Positions 46,177 to 57,450 of a stretch of 64,000 nt of DNA are shown here, in pieces. The stretch comes from Pleurodeles waltl. Taxonomy: Eukaryota > Chordata > Amphibia > Caudata > Salamandridae. The position numbers and the translations under genes are program-made. Where the stretch lies: assembly GCF_031143425.1 (NCBI RefSeq), contig NC_090444.1:1317701324-1317765323 (forward strand), in the 5' to 3' direction. The notes beneath the pieces are model-generated. The model saw only the letters and a program-made list of their open reading frames with translations, was not told the origin of the DNA and did not search any database. Within the stretch, counting starts at the first letter, position 1. Each line of letters starts with the position of its first letter.

Positions 46177-46390
46177 ATTCGACATTTTTAAATTCAACTT
46201 TGACACTTAAAATTCGGTCTTTGTATGCCACATGTTCACTTTTTAAATTGTCCTTTTACATGCTCATGTGTCCCTTTGACTTGTCATGATTGCCATTAAT
46301 CTTTTATAATCTTTTAATATATATATCTTAGGTTGAGCTTTTTAGTAGCAAATGTATATGTATCTAGGCTTTGAACCACCTTCAACCGAC
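46177..46390 (+). other. ERV-B 3' non-coding region
   Basis: AT-rich sequence between the accessory ORF and polypurine tract. No gene seen. Confidence 0.6.
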
Positions 46391-46402
46391 AAGGGGGGGT
46401 AT
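46391..46402 (+). promoter_or_regulatory. ERV-B polypurine tract
   Basis: AAGGGGGGGTAT immediately before the TGTATAG start of the 3' LTR. Confidence 0.75.
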
Positions 46403-46970
46403 TGTATAGCCATTTTAGCTATAGCTCTATGCATGTTATTTTAACACACTAGGCCTGCTGCTGTGCACTGTAACCTAGATGTGTTTTATTTGGATTCATT
46501 TATTATTGTTACAATAGCCACTTTTACGGTCTTGTTTTATTTTCTGTTTATCTAACTGTTTTGCCTAGGCCAGCATTCTGTTATCAGACAAGACATTCTT
46601 GCTCACTCTGTGCTTTTTCCAAGGCTACATCAAGGTACATTGTCGGTGAACCTGGTATAAGTTTAGTCTCCGACATTCGTAGAAAATTCGTAGACATCTT
46701 TACGTAGGGACATTTTCTCAGAACATCAGCTGTTTTATTATAAAAACACTTCCCTGTCCCTTACACGTTAGAGGGAGATTCCAGCTAGAGAACCACAACC
46801 ATATGCTGAATGCTTCGCTAGAGATGCTAACGCAGACTACAGTCCTTTGCTCTGGTATGGGGGATGATGTTTTCCCAGGGGAACCTGAAGGGCAGATTTA
46901 GAGTGGAACACGCTGTTCTCTATTAGAACAAACCCTTGAGGAATTCTACACTAACAATAGACTCTGGTCA
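46403..46970 (+). repeat. ERV-B 3' LTR
   Basis: Matches the 5' LTR. Differences include a small insertion (AAAATTCGTAGACATC region near 46685) and an end that differs beyond GAACAAACCC. It joins ERV-A RT sequence directly at about 46970. Confidence 0.85.
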
Positions 46971-47290
46971 GGGACTTGAAACAAAAGAGATATCTACTGT
47001 CCTCATGTAGAGGCACAGAAAAGAAAGCTTGGCACAAATCAATTACGGTGAACCATTCTGCAGCACACGAAATCTGAAACATTATCACTGCTGGATTTCA
47101 CACAACAACATTTCACCACAATATCATTTATTTTCCTTAAATCCTGAACAAGACACATTTTTCCATTCAGCTTTTTCAAACCCATTATCGGTGAATTACA
47201 TAGACTACTCAGCACCTCTTTCAGAACTCTTTGTTCGAAAAATTGTTCTATCAAAGGTCTTATCCCTTCAATTGCCTCATTCGTCATTGG
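46971..47290 (-). pseudogene. pol: ERV-A RT, N-terminal part
   Basis: The minus strand shows EAIEGIRPLIEQFFEQRV, then VQDLRKIN, and in a second frame WFTVIDLCQAFFSVPL followed by FCFKSL, the gammaretroviral RT fingers and first catalytic Asp. It stops at the ERV-B LTR. The palm (YxDD), thumb and connection are absent on both sides. Confidence 0.85.
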
Positions 47291-47730
47291 CTATTGTGCA
47301 GTTTGTGGAAACACTACATTCTTTTTCACTGTTACTCTGACTCCTTCAACTCCTTTAATCAAACCAATGTCTTTTCTTGATAAATCCCAAACCTTTGACT
47401 TGACTCTGTCTTGTAAATCGATTGGCAGATCTTTTATTTCAAAGACTGGAAAGCAATTAATTAAATCTACTGAATCATTATCTTCATTTGTCTGCTCATT
47501 TTCATCTGTTTGATCATCGAGATTAATCAAAGGGAATTCTCGGGACACCATCCCTCAATTGTCGAATCCTCTCCATCACTGTTTGTCTCAATTTCAGTCC
47601 CTTTAATTGAACACGAAATTGAACAATTTATTTTACACAGCAAATCTCTTCCCAATAATGACACTGGACTAGAATCACAAATCACAAAACTGTGAAAATC
47701 TCTAAAATTGCCAGCTTTCACAAGAACTGG
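47291..47730 (-). pseudogene. pro: ERV-A protease C-terminus and protease-RT linker
   Basis: SPVSLLGRDLLCKINCSI is the conserved C-terminal block of gammaretroviral proteases. The linker after it is acidic. The N-terminal active-site Asp lies upstream in sequence too degraded to place. Confidence 0.75.
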
Positions 47731-48475
47731 TTCTGTTAATCAAATGTTTGTTTGAAACTCCTACTATCTGCACTGTCCCCTCTGAAATCGGTATGGAACT
47801 TCTGCAGTCCTTACTGTTGAGCGTGTTGTCATGAGGTCAAGTTAACCTCATGACCATGTATTTCACATTTCACATAAGGACCTCTGTGATCCACTTCTAA
47901 TGATGCAGCCATCATATACTCCTCCTAATCTGAACTATCCAATCTGAACTATCCAACAGCCATTCATCTTTTATTTCTTCCTCACTGTGTAAAGGAAACT
48001 GTTCAGCTGTTTTTCCACTTTTGTTCTTTCTCTGATTCGTGACCACTTGCAAAAGCATTGCCTGTTGTTGATCCATAGGACTCTGTATCATTTGAACCTG
48101 TCTCGGTATGTGCATTTGCTGTACAGGCACCATCTGCACCTGTGGCTGCATTAGTTGTATTTGTGGCATTTGTACCTGATGTATCTGTGGTTGTGCATTC
48201 TGTACCTCTTGTATTGGCTGTAAAGGCTGAAAACCTTGCGTATTATTAACATTGTTTTGGAAATTTTGATTTTGACCCCCTATTTAAGGTCATCCCATGC
48301 TCTGATATGTATTGACACCATTTATCTGTTGCACAACTCCACCTTGATTTAACATTGGACACTGTCTTTTCCAATGTCCAATTACTCTGCAGTTATGACA
48401 AGGTAAAACATTTTGCTGTTGCTGCTCATCCTGAATCACCACTGAACTCAAATCCACTATTAACTACCGGAAGCA
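47731..48475 (-). pseudogene. gag: ERV-A nucleocapsid and gag-pro region
   Basis: A single CCHC zinc knuckle (CHNCRVIGHWKRQC) is encoded at 48359-48400 on the minus strand. After it comes a Gln/Met-rich stretch (47912-48169, repeats of VQM and QQ) and a stop-ridden region toward protease. Confidence 0.75.
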
Positions 48476-49569
48476 TCATTCCACCTCGACCTCTGCCTTG
48501 ACCTTGACTCGGAACAAACCTTTTCCCTGTGGCAGCTGCTGAAAGTTTCCCTGTAGTCCTCTCTGTGCAGCCTTAATCTGCATCACCATCGCTTTTTCCT
48601 TCATCGTTTTCTGCTTCAACTCGATTTCATCACTACAGTATTTAGCATACTGGAATACTTCATCAACTGGTTTTGCTTGCCAGCAAATTAAATGATCCTT
48701 AATCATCTGACTTATTTCTGGTTTCAACCCTTCAACAAATCTGAACACTAAATGGTTCATGCTCTCTTTCTCAATTGTTTCCACACCACTAAATTGCTTG
48801 AACACTTTCAACAACCTTTCATAGTATGCATGAACCAATTCCTTCCCTTCCTGTGATGTTCTATGTGTTGCCAATCAATATTCTTCGGCGAAACTCTCGT
48901 TTTCAGAAGCTCAATAACCTTATAGTAATATTTCATTACTTCAGGAGATGGTGCACCTGTTTTCAAATCTCTTCGTGGCTCACTCGCTGGCCAATCCACA
49001 CTCCTTTTGCATTCAATCCATAAATCTGCTGGAACGACAATATCAAAAAGTATATTCAGGTCTTCCCAAAGACACTTCGCAAGTTTCACAAACCTATCTG
49101 TCTGCTGGTACCACTCCACTGGTTTCTCTCTCAACCTTGGATAATCATTTGTAAAACTTAAAATATCACTCCTATTCCAAGGTACATGCACACAATTCCC
49201 TCCAGGTGTTTCCCTAATTGGTAGCATCTTCACTGTGTCCCCTGCCTGTGTCACATCATCTTTCTTTGGTCTTTCTCTTTTCTTGACCCATTTGCCTTCC
49301 CATTTGTCTAATGCTCCCCAAACCTGCACCCTCTCAAGTAATTCTCTAAGATGTGTTTTTATCCCTGCAGATCTCATGTGTGTAAAATCTTCCTCCTCCA
49401 TGTTTAGTCTGTAACTTCTTCTCAGACTTTTCATTTTGGATAAATCAACATCATAATCATCTGCTATTTCTTGTAGCTGCTGGTGAACTCTCTCTGCTCC
49501 TCTGGTAATTATTTTACACAGATATCTCAATTGGGCTTTGGTATAGTACTCAAGTCTGTTCACCCCCAT
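48476..49569 (-). pseudogene. gag: ERV-A gag capsid (p30-like)
   Basis: From 49569 down: HLRELLERV then PWNRSDILSFTNDYPRLREKP and WYQQTDRFVKLAKCLWEDL, the core of the gammaretroviral p30 capsid. A frameshift near 48840 moves to a second frame with the C-terminal domain (QEGKELVHAYYERLLKVF, major-homology-region-like), then a basic stretch before nucleocapsid. The short N-terminal piece has a coiled-coil-like helix. Confidence 0.85.
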
Positions 49570-50019
49570 GGTCCTTCCAAAAGTTAATTTCCTTCCATTG
49601 ACAATCTTACTCTATTTATTGTTTCTTCTTCCCTGTCTTACCTTTCTAGCGTTTTTTGAATTACTTAAATCTTCTAACCACTTTGTTATTTCTTGTGCAG
49701 CTAAACCTTTCAAAGAAACTCGATTAGATTGAGCACCTAAATCTCACTCTTGTCCCGAATTTGCGCATTGTTGCGGAACCATTAATCTCTGTCCCTGACT
49801 ATTGTAAGTCCCTGAATTCTCAAAAGGAGATAAATCTATTAAAGAATTAGTTTCATTCAAAGCTTGTCCTTGTCTAGGAATTGATTTTTCCAAAACCCCA
49901 TTCTGAACTTGGATCAGAGAATTCACTCCATTATTGTTTATTCATGCATATAATGGAGTTATCGGACCCATCGCAATAGGTACGGAAATTGCATCCAGAT
50001 TAGCTATAGATCCAACCCT
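49570..50019 (-). other. gag: ERV-A gag spacer with stops
   Basis: Degraded continuation between the p12-like and capsid regions. A Pro/Gln-poor, Asn/Ser-rich frame (49744-49926) is interrupted by stops. Confidence 0.5.
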
Positions 50020-50990
50020 CTATATCTGTCCTGCACCCATACTCTGCATTTGTGGAATCTGTTTTTGAACAGGCTCTCTTTGAATTGCACTCAATCCTTG
50101 TTGACCAGGAGACAATACTAGATTAGTAGTCGTCCTTATGATCTGAGACTTTGGTTGTATTTCAGGAATGTTTATTTCCACCTGCTGTCTATTGTTCAAT
50201 GAATCATTAAAACTACTCTGCATCTGAACTCTTTCATTGTTCAGGATGTGCCGTGATACCTCTGATGTGGATGGTGCAGTAGGAATTGTATTACTAATTC
50301 CACTCCCATTTGATCCACTATCACTTCTCTGATTCGCATTAGGTGGAGGATAAGTCTCTAAAATCTCAGAAACGATCTCATCTTCACCCATCTCATTGTC
50401 ATCATTAAACATGACTCATTTCAGATCTTTCAATTTTTGTTATTTAGTCTCTGTTAAACCCTTTTTCTTTTCCTTTCCATCTTTTGTCTCATTCTCATCC
50501 TCCTTTGCCCTTGCAGGAAATAATCTAATTCCCTGTAATGTTTCTACTCTCAAACTTTTCTGCTCTTCATCCCATCTATCCTCTGCTAGTGTCTTTTCTA
50601 CTCTTCTCATTTTCTTTTCAAATTTCAATGCTTGTTGCTGTCTAGCTACCAGCTCCCAAATCGCTAAGGCCTCGTACTGTGCTGGGCTCTGTGGAGGTTT
50701 TAAACTGTATGTTTTCAATCTCAAATTTTCCAAAATTCTCAAATTAATTGTTCCATTTTCTGGAAAAGCCAAACAACCTTCTTTTCTTGTAATCTTAACC
50801 CAATATTTAAACCAAAGACACGCTCCTGCACCCTTCTCCTCAAATGCGATATATGCCGGAGTATTTCTGGTGGGCAAATTTCTCCTTCAAGTGCCGGAAT
50901 ATATTCATCACCTCTCAATGCACTTCTCAAAGCCTTGAAAAACTGCATTTTCAACTGAATTTCATTCAAACCTGATGTCCACAACAAATG
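50020..50990 (-). pseudogene. gag: ERV-A gag matrix and p12-like region
   Basis: From 50987 down, the matrix start is in one frame and shifts near 50860 to the frame of 50877-50440 (FKYWVKITRKEG ... basic KEKKKG). A second piece, 50412-50020, is acidic at first (DDNEMGEDE) with a YPPPN motif in the place of the PPPY late domain, then Ser/Gln-rich. Both pieces are open but not joined. Confidence 0.7.
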
Positions 50991-52071
50991 TTATTTACAA
51001 ACTGAGTTAAACTAAGCAAATCAAATAACAAATCGAATATAAAGAAAATAACCACTCAGGAAAAGTGACCACAATCCCACAATTCTCTTCGACCCTCTCA
51101 CCTTCCAATCGCATTGCTCTATTGTCAGACGGTTCGACCAATCTGTGTGCAATCCTTCTCACTAATCAACCAATCCCAGCACAGTACCACTTACATCACA
51201 CTAACACATACACACCCCTTCCCAGCGCGATCGCTGAGACGCTGACAAAGTCTTTCTTTCACAACCCACACATAAAGTCAACGCAATATTAATTTGCAAG
51301 CAAAACTCAAAACTCAAAATCAGAAAACAAATTTGTCCATTTACTACATGTGGGGTAATACAATCTCTTCAGGAACCTTCCAAAGTAACCTTCATCTTTC
51401 GCCTACTCTTTTTTACAGTTCTCCTCAATCGCAAGTAAAATTCGACCTGCAAACTTCACTTCTCAACTGGTCCTTGGACTATCGTCCTAGTGCACTTAGT
51501 ACTCACCAAGTCTTCAGTATAACTCCAATCTACCAACTATCTCACAACCTCGACTTCCCAATCACGTTGGATCGGTCTATTAAATGGACAAATTACAACA
51601 TATACCCAGTGTCTCACTACACTTGTCAATATACTCCAGAGTCCCAGACCTCTCTCCCTAGGTCTGTCATCAACAACCACGTGGATAATTTTCCCTGCAT
51701 TAAGCGTTACACTCAAATGAAGAACGCCGCTTCCCTGCTCTCATATCTATTTGAAGTACGCCCACTCCTTCTAAATTCTACTTGAGTATCTGCACTCCCC
51801 TAAACTCGTATACACCTCAATCATCTGCAAATTAGTTCAAGCTGTGCAAGCGCAAATCACTTCAGTCAATTCAACCAAACACCCCTAGAAACATACCCTT
51901 CAACCTACAGGGTCTCCAAGAACGGGGGAAAGTCACTTAAGCAACTTTTAACTCATTTTGCCAAATCTGTATAACATTTCAGAAATAGAAAAACACCAAC
52001 ACATTTTATTTTCAGAAAAGGATGAAGGTCTTACATTATCCTCATTATGACATCATCAAACAATGACGTGA
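50991..52071 (-). other. ERV-A leader
   Basis: Untranslated region between the primer binding site and gag. An open frame on the opposite strand (51294-51785) has no family resemblance and is taken as chance. Confidence 0.6.
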
Positions 52072-52087
52072 CTGTAATCTGCTACCA
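52072..52087 (-). promoter_or_regulatory. ERV-A primer binding site, candidate
   Basis: The minus strand reads TGGTAGCAGATTACAG five bases past the LTR. The first ten bases match the 3' end complement of initiator methionine tRNA; the rest does not. Confidence 0.4.
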
Positions 52088-52092
52088 AAAAC

Positions 52093-53499
52093 TGCTGCAG
52101 AGCCTTGTTCAGGACAAAAACAAAGCATTTCCTTTCACCGATAGACAGGCAGCAGATTTATGAAGGGAATTGGATGATCTAATTAACAAACTCAATGAAC
52201 TATGCTGCAGCACCACGGAATCTTAGCTATTGCTTAAACTGAATAGTGGATTCTGCGCAAGTGGTCAATGGATCGACAAGTCATAGGAATGAGGGGATGT
52301 CATCAATGAGGAATGTAATCATCAACAATAATAAATATAATCGAAGATCTTAAACCTCACACAATAACCACACCAGTTTATTAAGTAGAATTATAGATTT
52401 ATTGCCCTATATTAACAATGCTAATGTCACGAAAATAATTCTCAAACACAAATGATAAGCATATAGGATTAATAATGGTTGATTAGAACGTCTTATATAT
52501 CTGAGTTTAATCAAAACAATCAAGCAAATAATCTAAAAAATAATGACACTAATTAGCAATACCAGAAACGGTAATAATGGCAAAGTATACATCAGTACAA
52601 TCAAAGAGTGTCAGTATACATTTTGAGCATATGAAGTAAATACCCTCACTAACCACGAATTAGCATCAACATGTTGGACTTCATGTACAAAGAATTTAGT
52701 AACACAAAATTAGAAAAATCACTCTAACTCAGGATATAAATTATAAGTTGCAGCTGGTACCTGCAAAGCAAAGGAGACACACAAAACATTTCAATTATAT
52801 ACATTACCCAATCAACAACAACATGCAGTCTACTTCAGCAAGGGGACACCATCAGGTAAGTCTTAAGAGAATAGGGCCTATCGACAGCTAAACCCACACT
52901 GCTAATATATCTCGAACCATCAACAGGAACTCTTGAACACACATCTCCTCTCCTCCCTAGAGTCTCTGACTGCAGAAAAATCCTACCCAGATTGTTATAC
53001 TAATCTTCAAAAAGTTTATGATTGGTCAGTACATTGGTTGGTTATGATTCAGCCAATAATAATTCAAATTGATAACCTAAAATGCAAAGACGTCACATTA
53101 ACCAGAACATATTCATAACAGTAACTTTTCCTTTTCTGTCTCATCTGTGGCTCCATTGTTCCATCTCGTCTAAACTTCTCTTCTCTTGAAGAAACTTTCT
53201 CACTTGCAACATTCACTTCCATCCTTGAGGAAGAAACCACGTATTAGTGACATTTTCAGACAATATGACATTCAAGTTATGTAAAAACTTAGTTTAACAT
53301 GGCCTTGCAAAACATAAAGCAGCAAGACACCAGGGGTAGCTGTGTACACATCTATTAATCTGTCTAGCACACTTTTTATAGAAGCATTGAGCTATGGAAA
53401 ATAACCACAACATTTTGTTAGAGTTTTCTCTCAGTTGAGAACAGAAATGAACTGTGGCGACCATTTTCAAAAGTCACCGGTTTTTGCATGTTAATACAC
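52093..53499 (-). repeat. ERV-A 5' LTR, truncated
   Basis: Aligns with 8199-9708 of the 3' LTR and stops at TTAATACACT, so about 50 bp of the U3 start are missing. The next base begins the MITE-like block at 53500. The junction looks recombined. Confidence 0.85.
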
Positions 53500-54063
53500 T
53501 TGCCGATGCACAGACATTTTAACGAATTTCAGACTCTGTGCGCCTCATGCCGAAGATGCGTTGCTTCTTCAGAAAACCAGAAGTATCACTGCATCAGTTT
53601 TATGATGGAATCTACGCACAATGCCTACCTTGCATATATTAATATGTGCATCATGCAGACGGTTTTGGCGCAGGTACGCTCTGACACAGGCTTACAGAGG
53701 TGAGGCGTCATCTTGTAAATATGGAGTCCTGACTGTGCCACCGGAGCGTAAAAAAATTATGCGTCATTTTTTTGGGCATTTTTAACGCCTGATCAGAGCA
53801 GGCGTTAAATGGAGGCACACCATTGATTACAATGGGCCTCAATGGGCTTTGCAGGGTTAGCGTCAACATTTTCAACCCTAATCCTGCAAAGTTCCAGACT
53901 AGCATACAAAAATGATGACGCTAGTCCCCTATCTACCACCATGTTGCGCCGTATTTTAAATAGAGTGCACACAGGGGGGCGTTAGACGGGCACTAAGGGA
54001 CGCAAGAAAAGTGGCGCTGCATTCTGTGCAGCCCCACTTTTCTTAAATATGCCCCTGAGTAAC
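53500..54063. repeat. MITE-like block, copy 2
   Basis: Close copy of 7610-8198 including the AACGCCTG...CAGGCGTTA palindrome and the CCCCACTTTTCTTAAATATGCCCC end. Non-coding. Confidence 0.75.
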
Positions 54064-54195
54064 TGCCTACAGGCCTCTTTCTACCCAGGGCCTGGTTTAG
54101 GACAAAAGCAAAGCATTTTCATTCACTGATAGGCAGGCAGCAGATTTATGAAGGGAATTGGATGATCTCATTAACAAACACAATGAACTACGAAC
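54064..54195 (-). repeat. ERV-A LTR fragment
   Basis: About 130 bp of LTR left end (TGCCTACAGG ... CTCATTAACAAAC) next to block copy 2; it then diverges. The first about 43 bp are the reverse complement of the matching part of the 8199 LTR. Confidence 0.75.
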
Positions 54196-55095
54196 CATAG
54201 TATACCTTCAAGGTCGAGTCAATTATTTCCAGAATAATCTATAGAAAGTAGAATCTGATCCTATACTATGCCTTCTCACTTTTGTTTGTTGATAGTGCTC
54301 ATGTTGTTACCATGTATTACCGCCAGCTTGATGGATCCTATAGCTGTAGAGTCCTGTGTTTTATAAACGCCTCCTGATCATTTTAAATACACGAGCACGT
54401 AATCTGGTATTTTGAATATATTTGTAGCACTGGGAGACTCCTTCGCCTTTACTCCGTCAATATTGGGGGTGTTCCCTACCCGTTCCCATGATGGATTCAA
54501 ATTTTATCCTGCACCTGACAGAAGTAAACTCTAATCATATCCCGCGTGGGACTGTGACTTACAGAGACTGGTGAATACATTTGCCTTCTTTCCAAGACTT
54601 GCTCGCCTTAGGAGCGCCCACTCCACATCCCTGTGAGCAGATTTGCTCAGAGTAAAATAGCATATTAGAGTAATATTTCATGTATATAAATCACTTTGTG
54701 GCTGTAAATTATTTTGTGAATAAAATCTTGAATTCACACTCACAAACAAAGCCATATGTGCACCAGCGTCAAGTTTAACATGCACAATTGATTTTAAGAA
54801 ATGGGACCTCCAGATTTATTTCACAGCTATGTAAATAGTCTCAAAATCCAATAAAACGATTGTAAAAAAATACCGCGTAAATAGAAGAAGGGGTTTTGTT
54901 GCTGTAACCCAAAACAAGATTTGGCAGAGATGTTGAAAGCAGCAATAGGAGATTAGAAAAATACATAGCTAGCTGTGTTCTTGAACCAAGTTGCTATAAA
55001 GCTATATTGGTCGAATAAATACAAACATACCTTACTCCCACAAATCATTTTGGCACCCCCCCTCGGTAAACTATCACTATATTTGCCTAAAAAGG
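54196..55095. other. Non-coding stretch
   Basis: No recognisable gene or repeat terminus. Confidence 0.5.
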
Positions 55096-55096
55096 A

Positions 55097-55168
<72 letters not shown>

Positions 55169-55169
55169 A

Positions 55170-55237
<68 letters not shown>

Positions 55238-55244
55238 GTCTATA
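55096..55244. repeat. (ATCT)n microsatellite
   Basis: About 36 tetranucleotide repeats with two single-base interruptions. Confidence 0.97.
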
Positions 55245-55309
55245 TTGACTTTAGCTACTTTCAGTCATCAGTAGGTAGTTATAGTTAGGACCTAGTTTTC
55301 ATAAGTGTT

Positions 55310-56545
55310 TTTTGTTTTGCTAATAACTTTAGCTCTGGCTGACGAATCTTCATGAAATTTTCAAAACTAGTATGCCAGTACGTTGAGCTGCTGTTTGGAA
55401 AGTTTCAGGGTGATTCATCAAGTGAGGGCAGAGAAAAAAGGGGGTCCCAGAATGTGTTTTTCCCATGCAATTTCCCATAGGGATGTTTGACACGATTACA
55501 GGCAGAACTGCTGAACAGCATTACACCAAGGCCCAGATTTATACTTTTTCACGCAAGACTAAGCTAACACATTTTTGCGTGAAAAACTATACCGCCGGCT
55601 AGCGCCATTCCCAGACATCGGCCGGCATCATATTGATGGAATGACGGTAGCCGGCGGTAAGGCCCAGTTAGCGCCAAGAAAAAGGATGCTAGCCGGGTGG
55701 GGGAGGCATAGGGAGATCAGGAGGTTGTGCGTCAAAGGATGACGCTAGTATGGTCAGAGACATAAAAATGCCTCTAACCAGACTAGCGTCATTTTCTGAT
55801 GTAAAACCCCCATGAACATGACTCCTGTCTGCCCACCACCACAATGGCCATGCCCAGGGGACATATGTCCCCTGGGAATGGCCTCTGGGCCTAGTGCCAT
55901 GTAGGGGGGTGCAAAGTTAGGCCCTCCTATGGCACTTAAGAAAAAAACTAAAATACTTACCTTACTTACCTGGGATCCGGTCCCCCCCGTCCTGTGGTGT
56001 CCCTCTGGTGCGGGCGTTGTTGTCCCTGGGGCTAGGTAAGTGCACCTTGAGCGCCCATTCCATGGTCTCTGACCATGGAAATAAGCCCACAGGTCCCCTA
56101 ACGCCTGCCCTGACCCAGGCGTTAAACAATGGCACTTGGCAAGCTTAGCACCATTATTTAAGGCCCCCTTCCCCCGTGCGTGATTTTAGTATGGGGGATA
56201 AATATGGTGCTAAGGCCATATCGTCATTCTTTGCACGTGAACACCTACCTTGCATCTCATTGACGCAAAGTAGTTTCCTGCAAGCAAAAAATGACTTTAA
56301 CTCCAAAACTTTGGCGCTAGATGGGTCTAGCGCCAAAGTATAAATATGGAGTTAGGTTTGCGCCGAATTTGCATTAAAAAAGTGACACAAATTTGGCGCA
56401 AAGCAGGTATACATCTGGGCTCAAATTTGGCAGAAAGCTAGATCTTGGTCCATAAGAACGCCTATTGTAATTTGGTATAAATCTGTTTAGTAGTTTCGGA
56501 GTTATTAAAGAAAAAAAATTATGTATATCTAGGGACGGAGATTGG
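55310..56545. repeat. Older interspersed repeat split by a MITE
   Basis: Left part 55310-55529 (CTGACGAATCTTCATGAAAT ... GGCAGAACTG) and right part 56422-56545 (AATTTGGCAGAAAGC ... AGTTATTAAAGAA) read as one low-copy-looking repeat interrupted by the MITE. Identity of the family is not known to me. Confidence 0.4.
55530..56421 (+). mobile_element. 892-bp foldback MITE
   Basis: Ends GGCCCAGATTTATAC and GTATACATCTGGGCT are inverted copies. CAA flanks both sides (55527-55529, 56422-56424), a 3-bp target duplication. The interior has TAGCGCC-rich palindromes. The same family appears in opposite orientation at 60176. Confidence 0.75.
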
Positions 56546-56904
56546 ATTTGTGGATCAACTCGCCAACAGTAATGCCGTGATTGGCTGGCTGCAAACTGAG
56601 AGGAAAGTTGCAGGTGCCATTTTGTTCATCAGGATTAGTTACCAGTAGGGAAACAACATTTTAAAGTGATAGAAGGGGTTAAGGTAAGCGTACCCTGATC
56701 CTATGGGACTGATGGAGGGGTCTATGAGGGATCCCTCATGGGCTTGAAATTGTAAAAAAATGTTTATCTTTTGAGCATACCAGGATCCACTGATCCACTC
56801 TGATCTTCAAGGATCCTCACAGATAAGGGTGAATCCACAAACCATCATGGATTCAGGTGGATTTGGCTAGATCCGCGTATCCAGCCACCAATTAAAACAA
56901 ACAC
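56546..56904. other. Non-coding stretch
   Basis: No recognised feature. Several GGATCC-containing short repeats lie between 56700 and 56880. Confidence 0.5.
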
Positions 56905-57450
56905 ATACACCCACTCACAGACCCACACACTCACATGCACACTTACACAACCACACAAACACACACCCATTCACACACCCATACAGCCACTCACCCATCC
57001 ACTCATAGACAAACAAAACCAGTCACACAACAACTCACAGACCCACACAGCACTCACACACCTACTCGCACACTCAACCACTTACACACCCACATAACCA
57101 CTCATGCATCCACTCACACACCCATACAGCCACTCACACACCCACAAAACCACTCACAGACCCACAAACCCACACAGCCACTCACACACCCACTCATACA
57201 CTCACACACCCACATTCACACCCACACAACCACTCACACACTCACTCGCACACCCATACCACCACTCATACACTCACTCACAGATGCACAAAACCACTTG
57301 CACACCCAAACAACCACTCACACGTATACTCACGCACAGCCCCCCCACTCCAACTCACAGACCCACAAAACCACTCACATGCCCACCATACACTCACACA
57401 CACACTTACACACTTACACAACCACTCACACACCCACTCTCACACCTAGG
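56905..57450. repeat. CA-rich degenerate minisatellite
   Basis: Irregular repetition of CACTCACACACCC-like units. The His/Thr-rich open frames here are repeat artefacts. Confidence 0.9.

Larger units (their letters stand above)
14009..46970 (+). mobile_element. ERV-B: foamy-like endogenous retrovirus with nested insertions
   Basis: A provirus on the plus strand with matching LTRs at 14009-14556 and 46403-46970. Its genes run leader ORF, gag, protease, RT, tether, RNase H, integrase, env, accessory ORF. Foamy-like traits are a gag with no visible CCHC knuckle, YVDD RT, an RNase H closely resembling the foamy type, integrase with HSDQG, a long env starting with a cytoplasmic segment and membrane anchor, and an ORF between env and 3' LTR. 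LTRs differ at roughly 8-10% of positions by eye, so it is old. Insertions inside it are the Harbinger (14912-24522), a MITE (26492-26671), the hairpin MITE (31724-32316) and the satellite array (32330-44549). Without them it is about 10 kb. Confidence 0.85.
8199..53499 (-). mobile_element. ERV-A: class I (gammaretrovirus-like) provirus, minus strand, interrupted
   Basis: The provirus reads right to left: 5' LTR (52093-53499), primer binding site, gag (about 48340-50990), protease, start of RT (to 46971), then ERV-B, then RNase H, integrase, a long pol tail, env and 3' LTR (8199-9757). The p30-type capsid, a single CCHC knuckle, integrase with D,D-35-E spacing (first Asp changed) and an Env with a CxxC motif, furin-like site and LQNR-type segment are class I traits. 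Many stops and frameshifts make it inactive. The RT palm through connection is missing at the ERV-B junction, so a deletion accompanied or followed that insertion. Confidence 0.85.

Noticed and set aside
51294..51785. 163-codon plus-strand frame in the ERV-A leader
   Set aside because: Antisense to proviral leader, no family resemblance, no start context.
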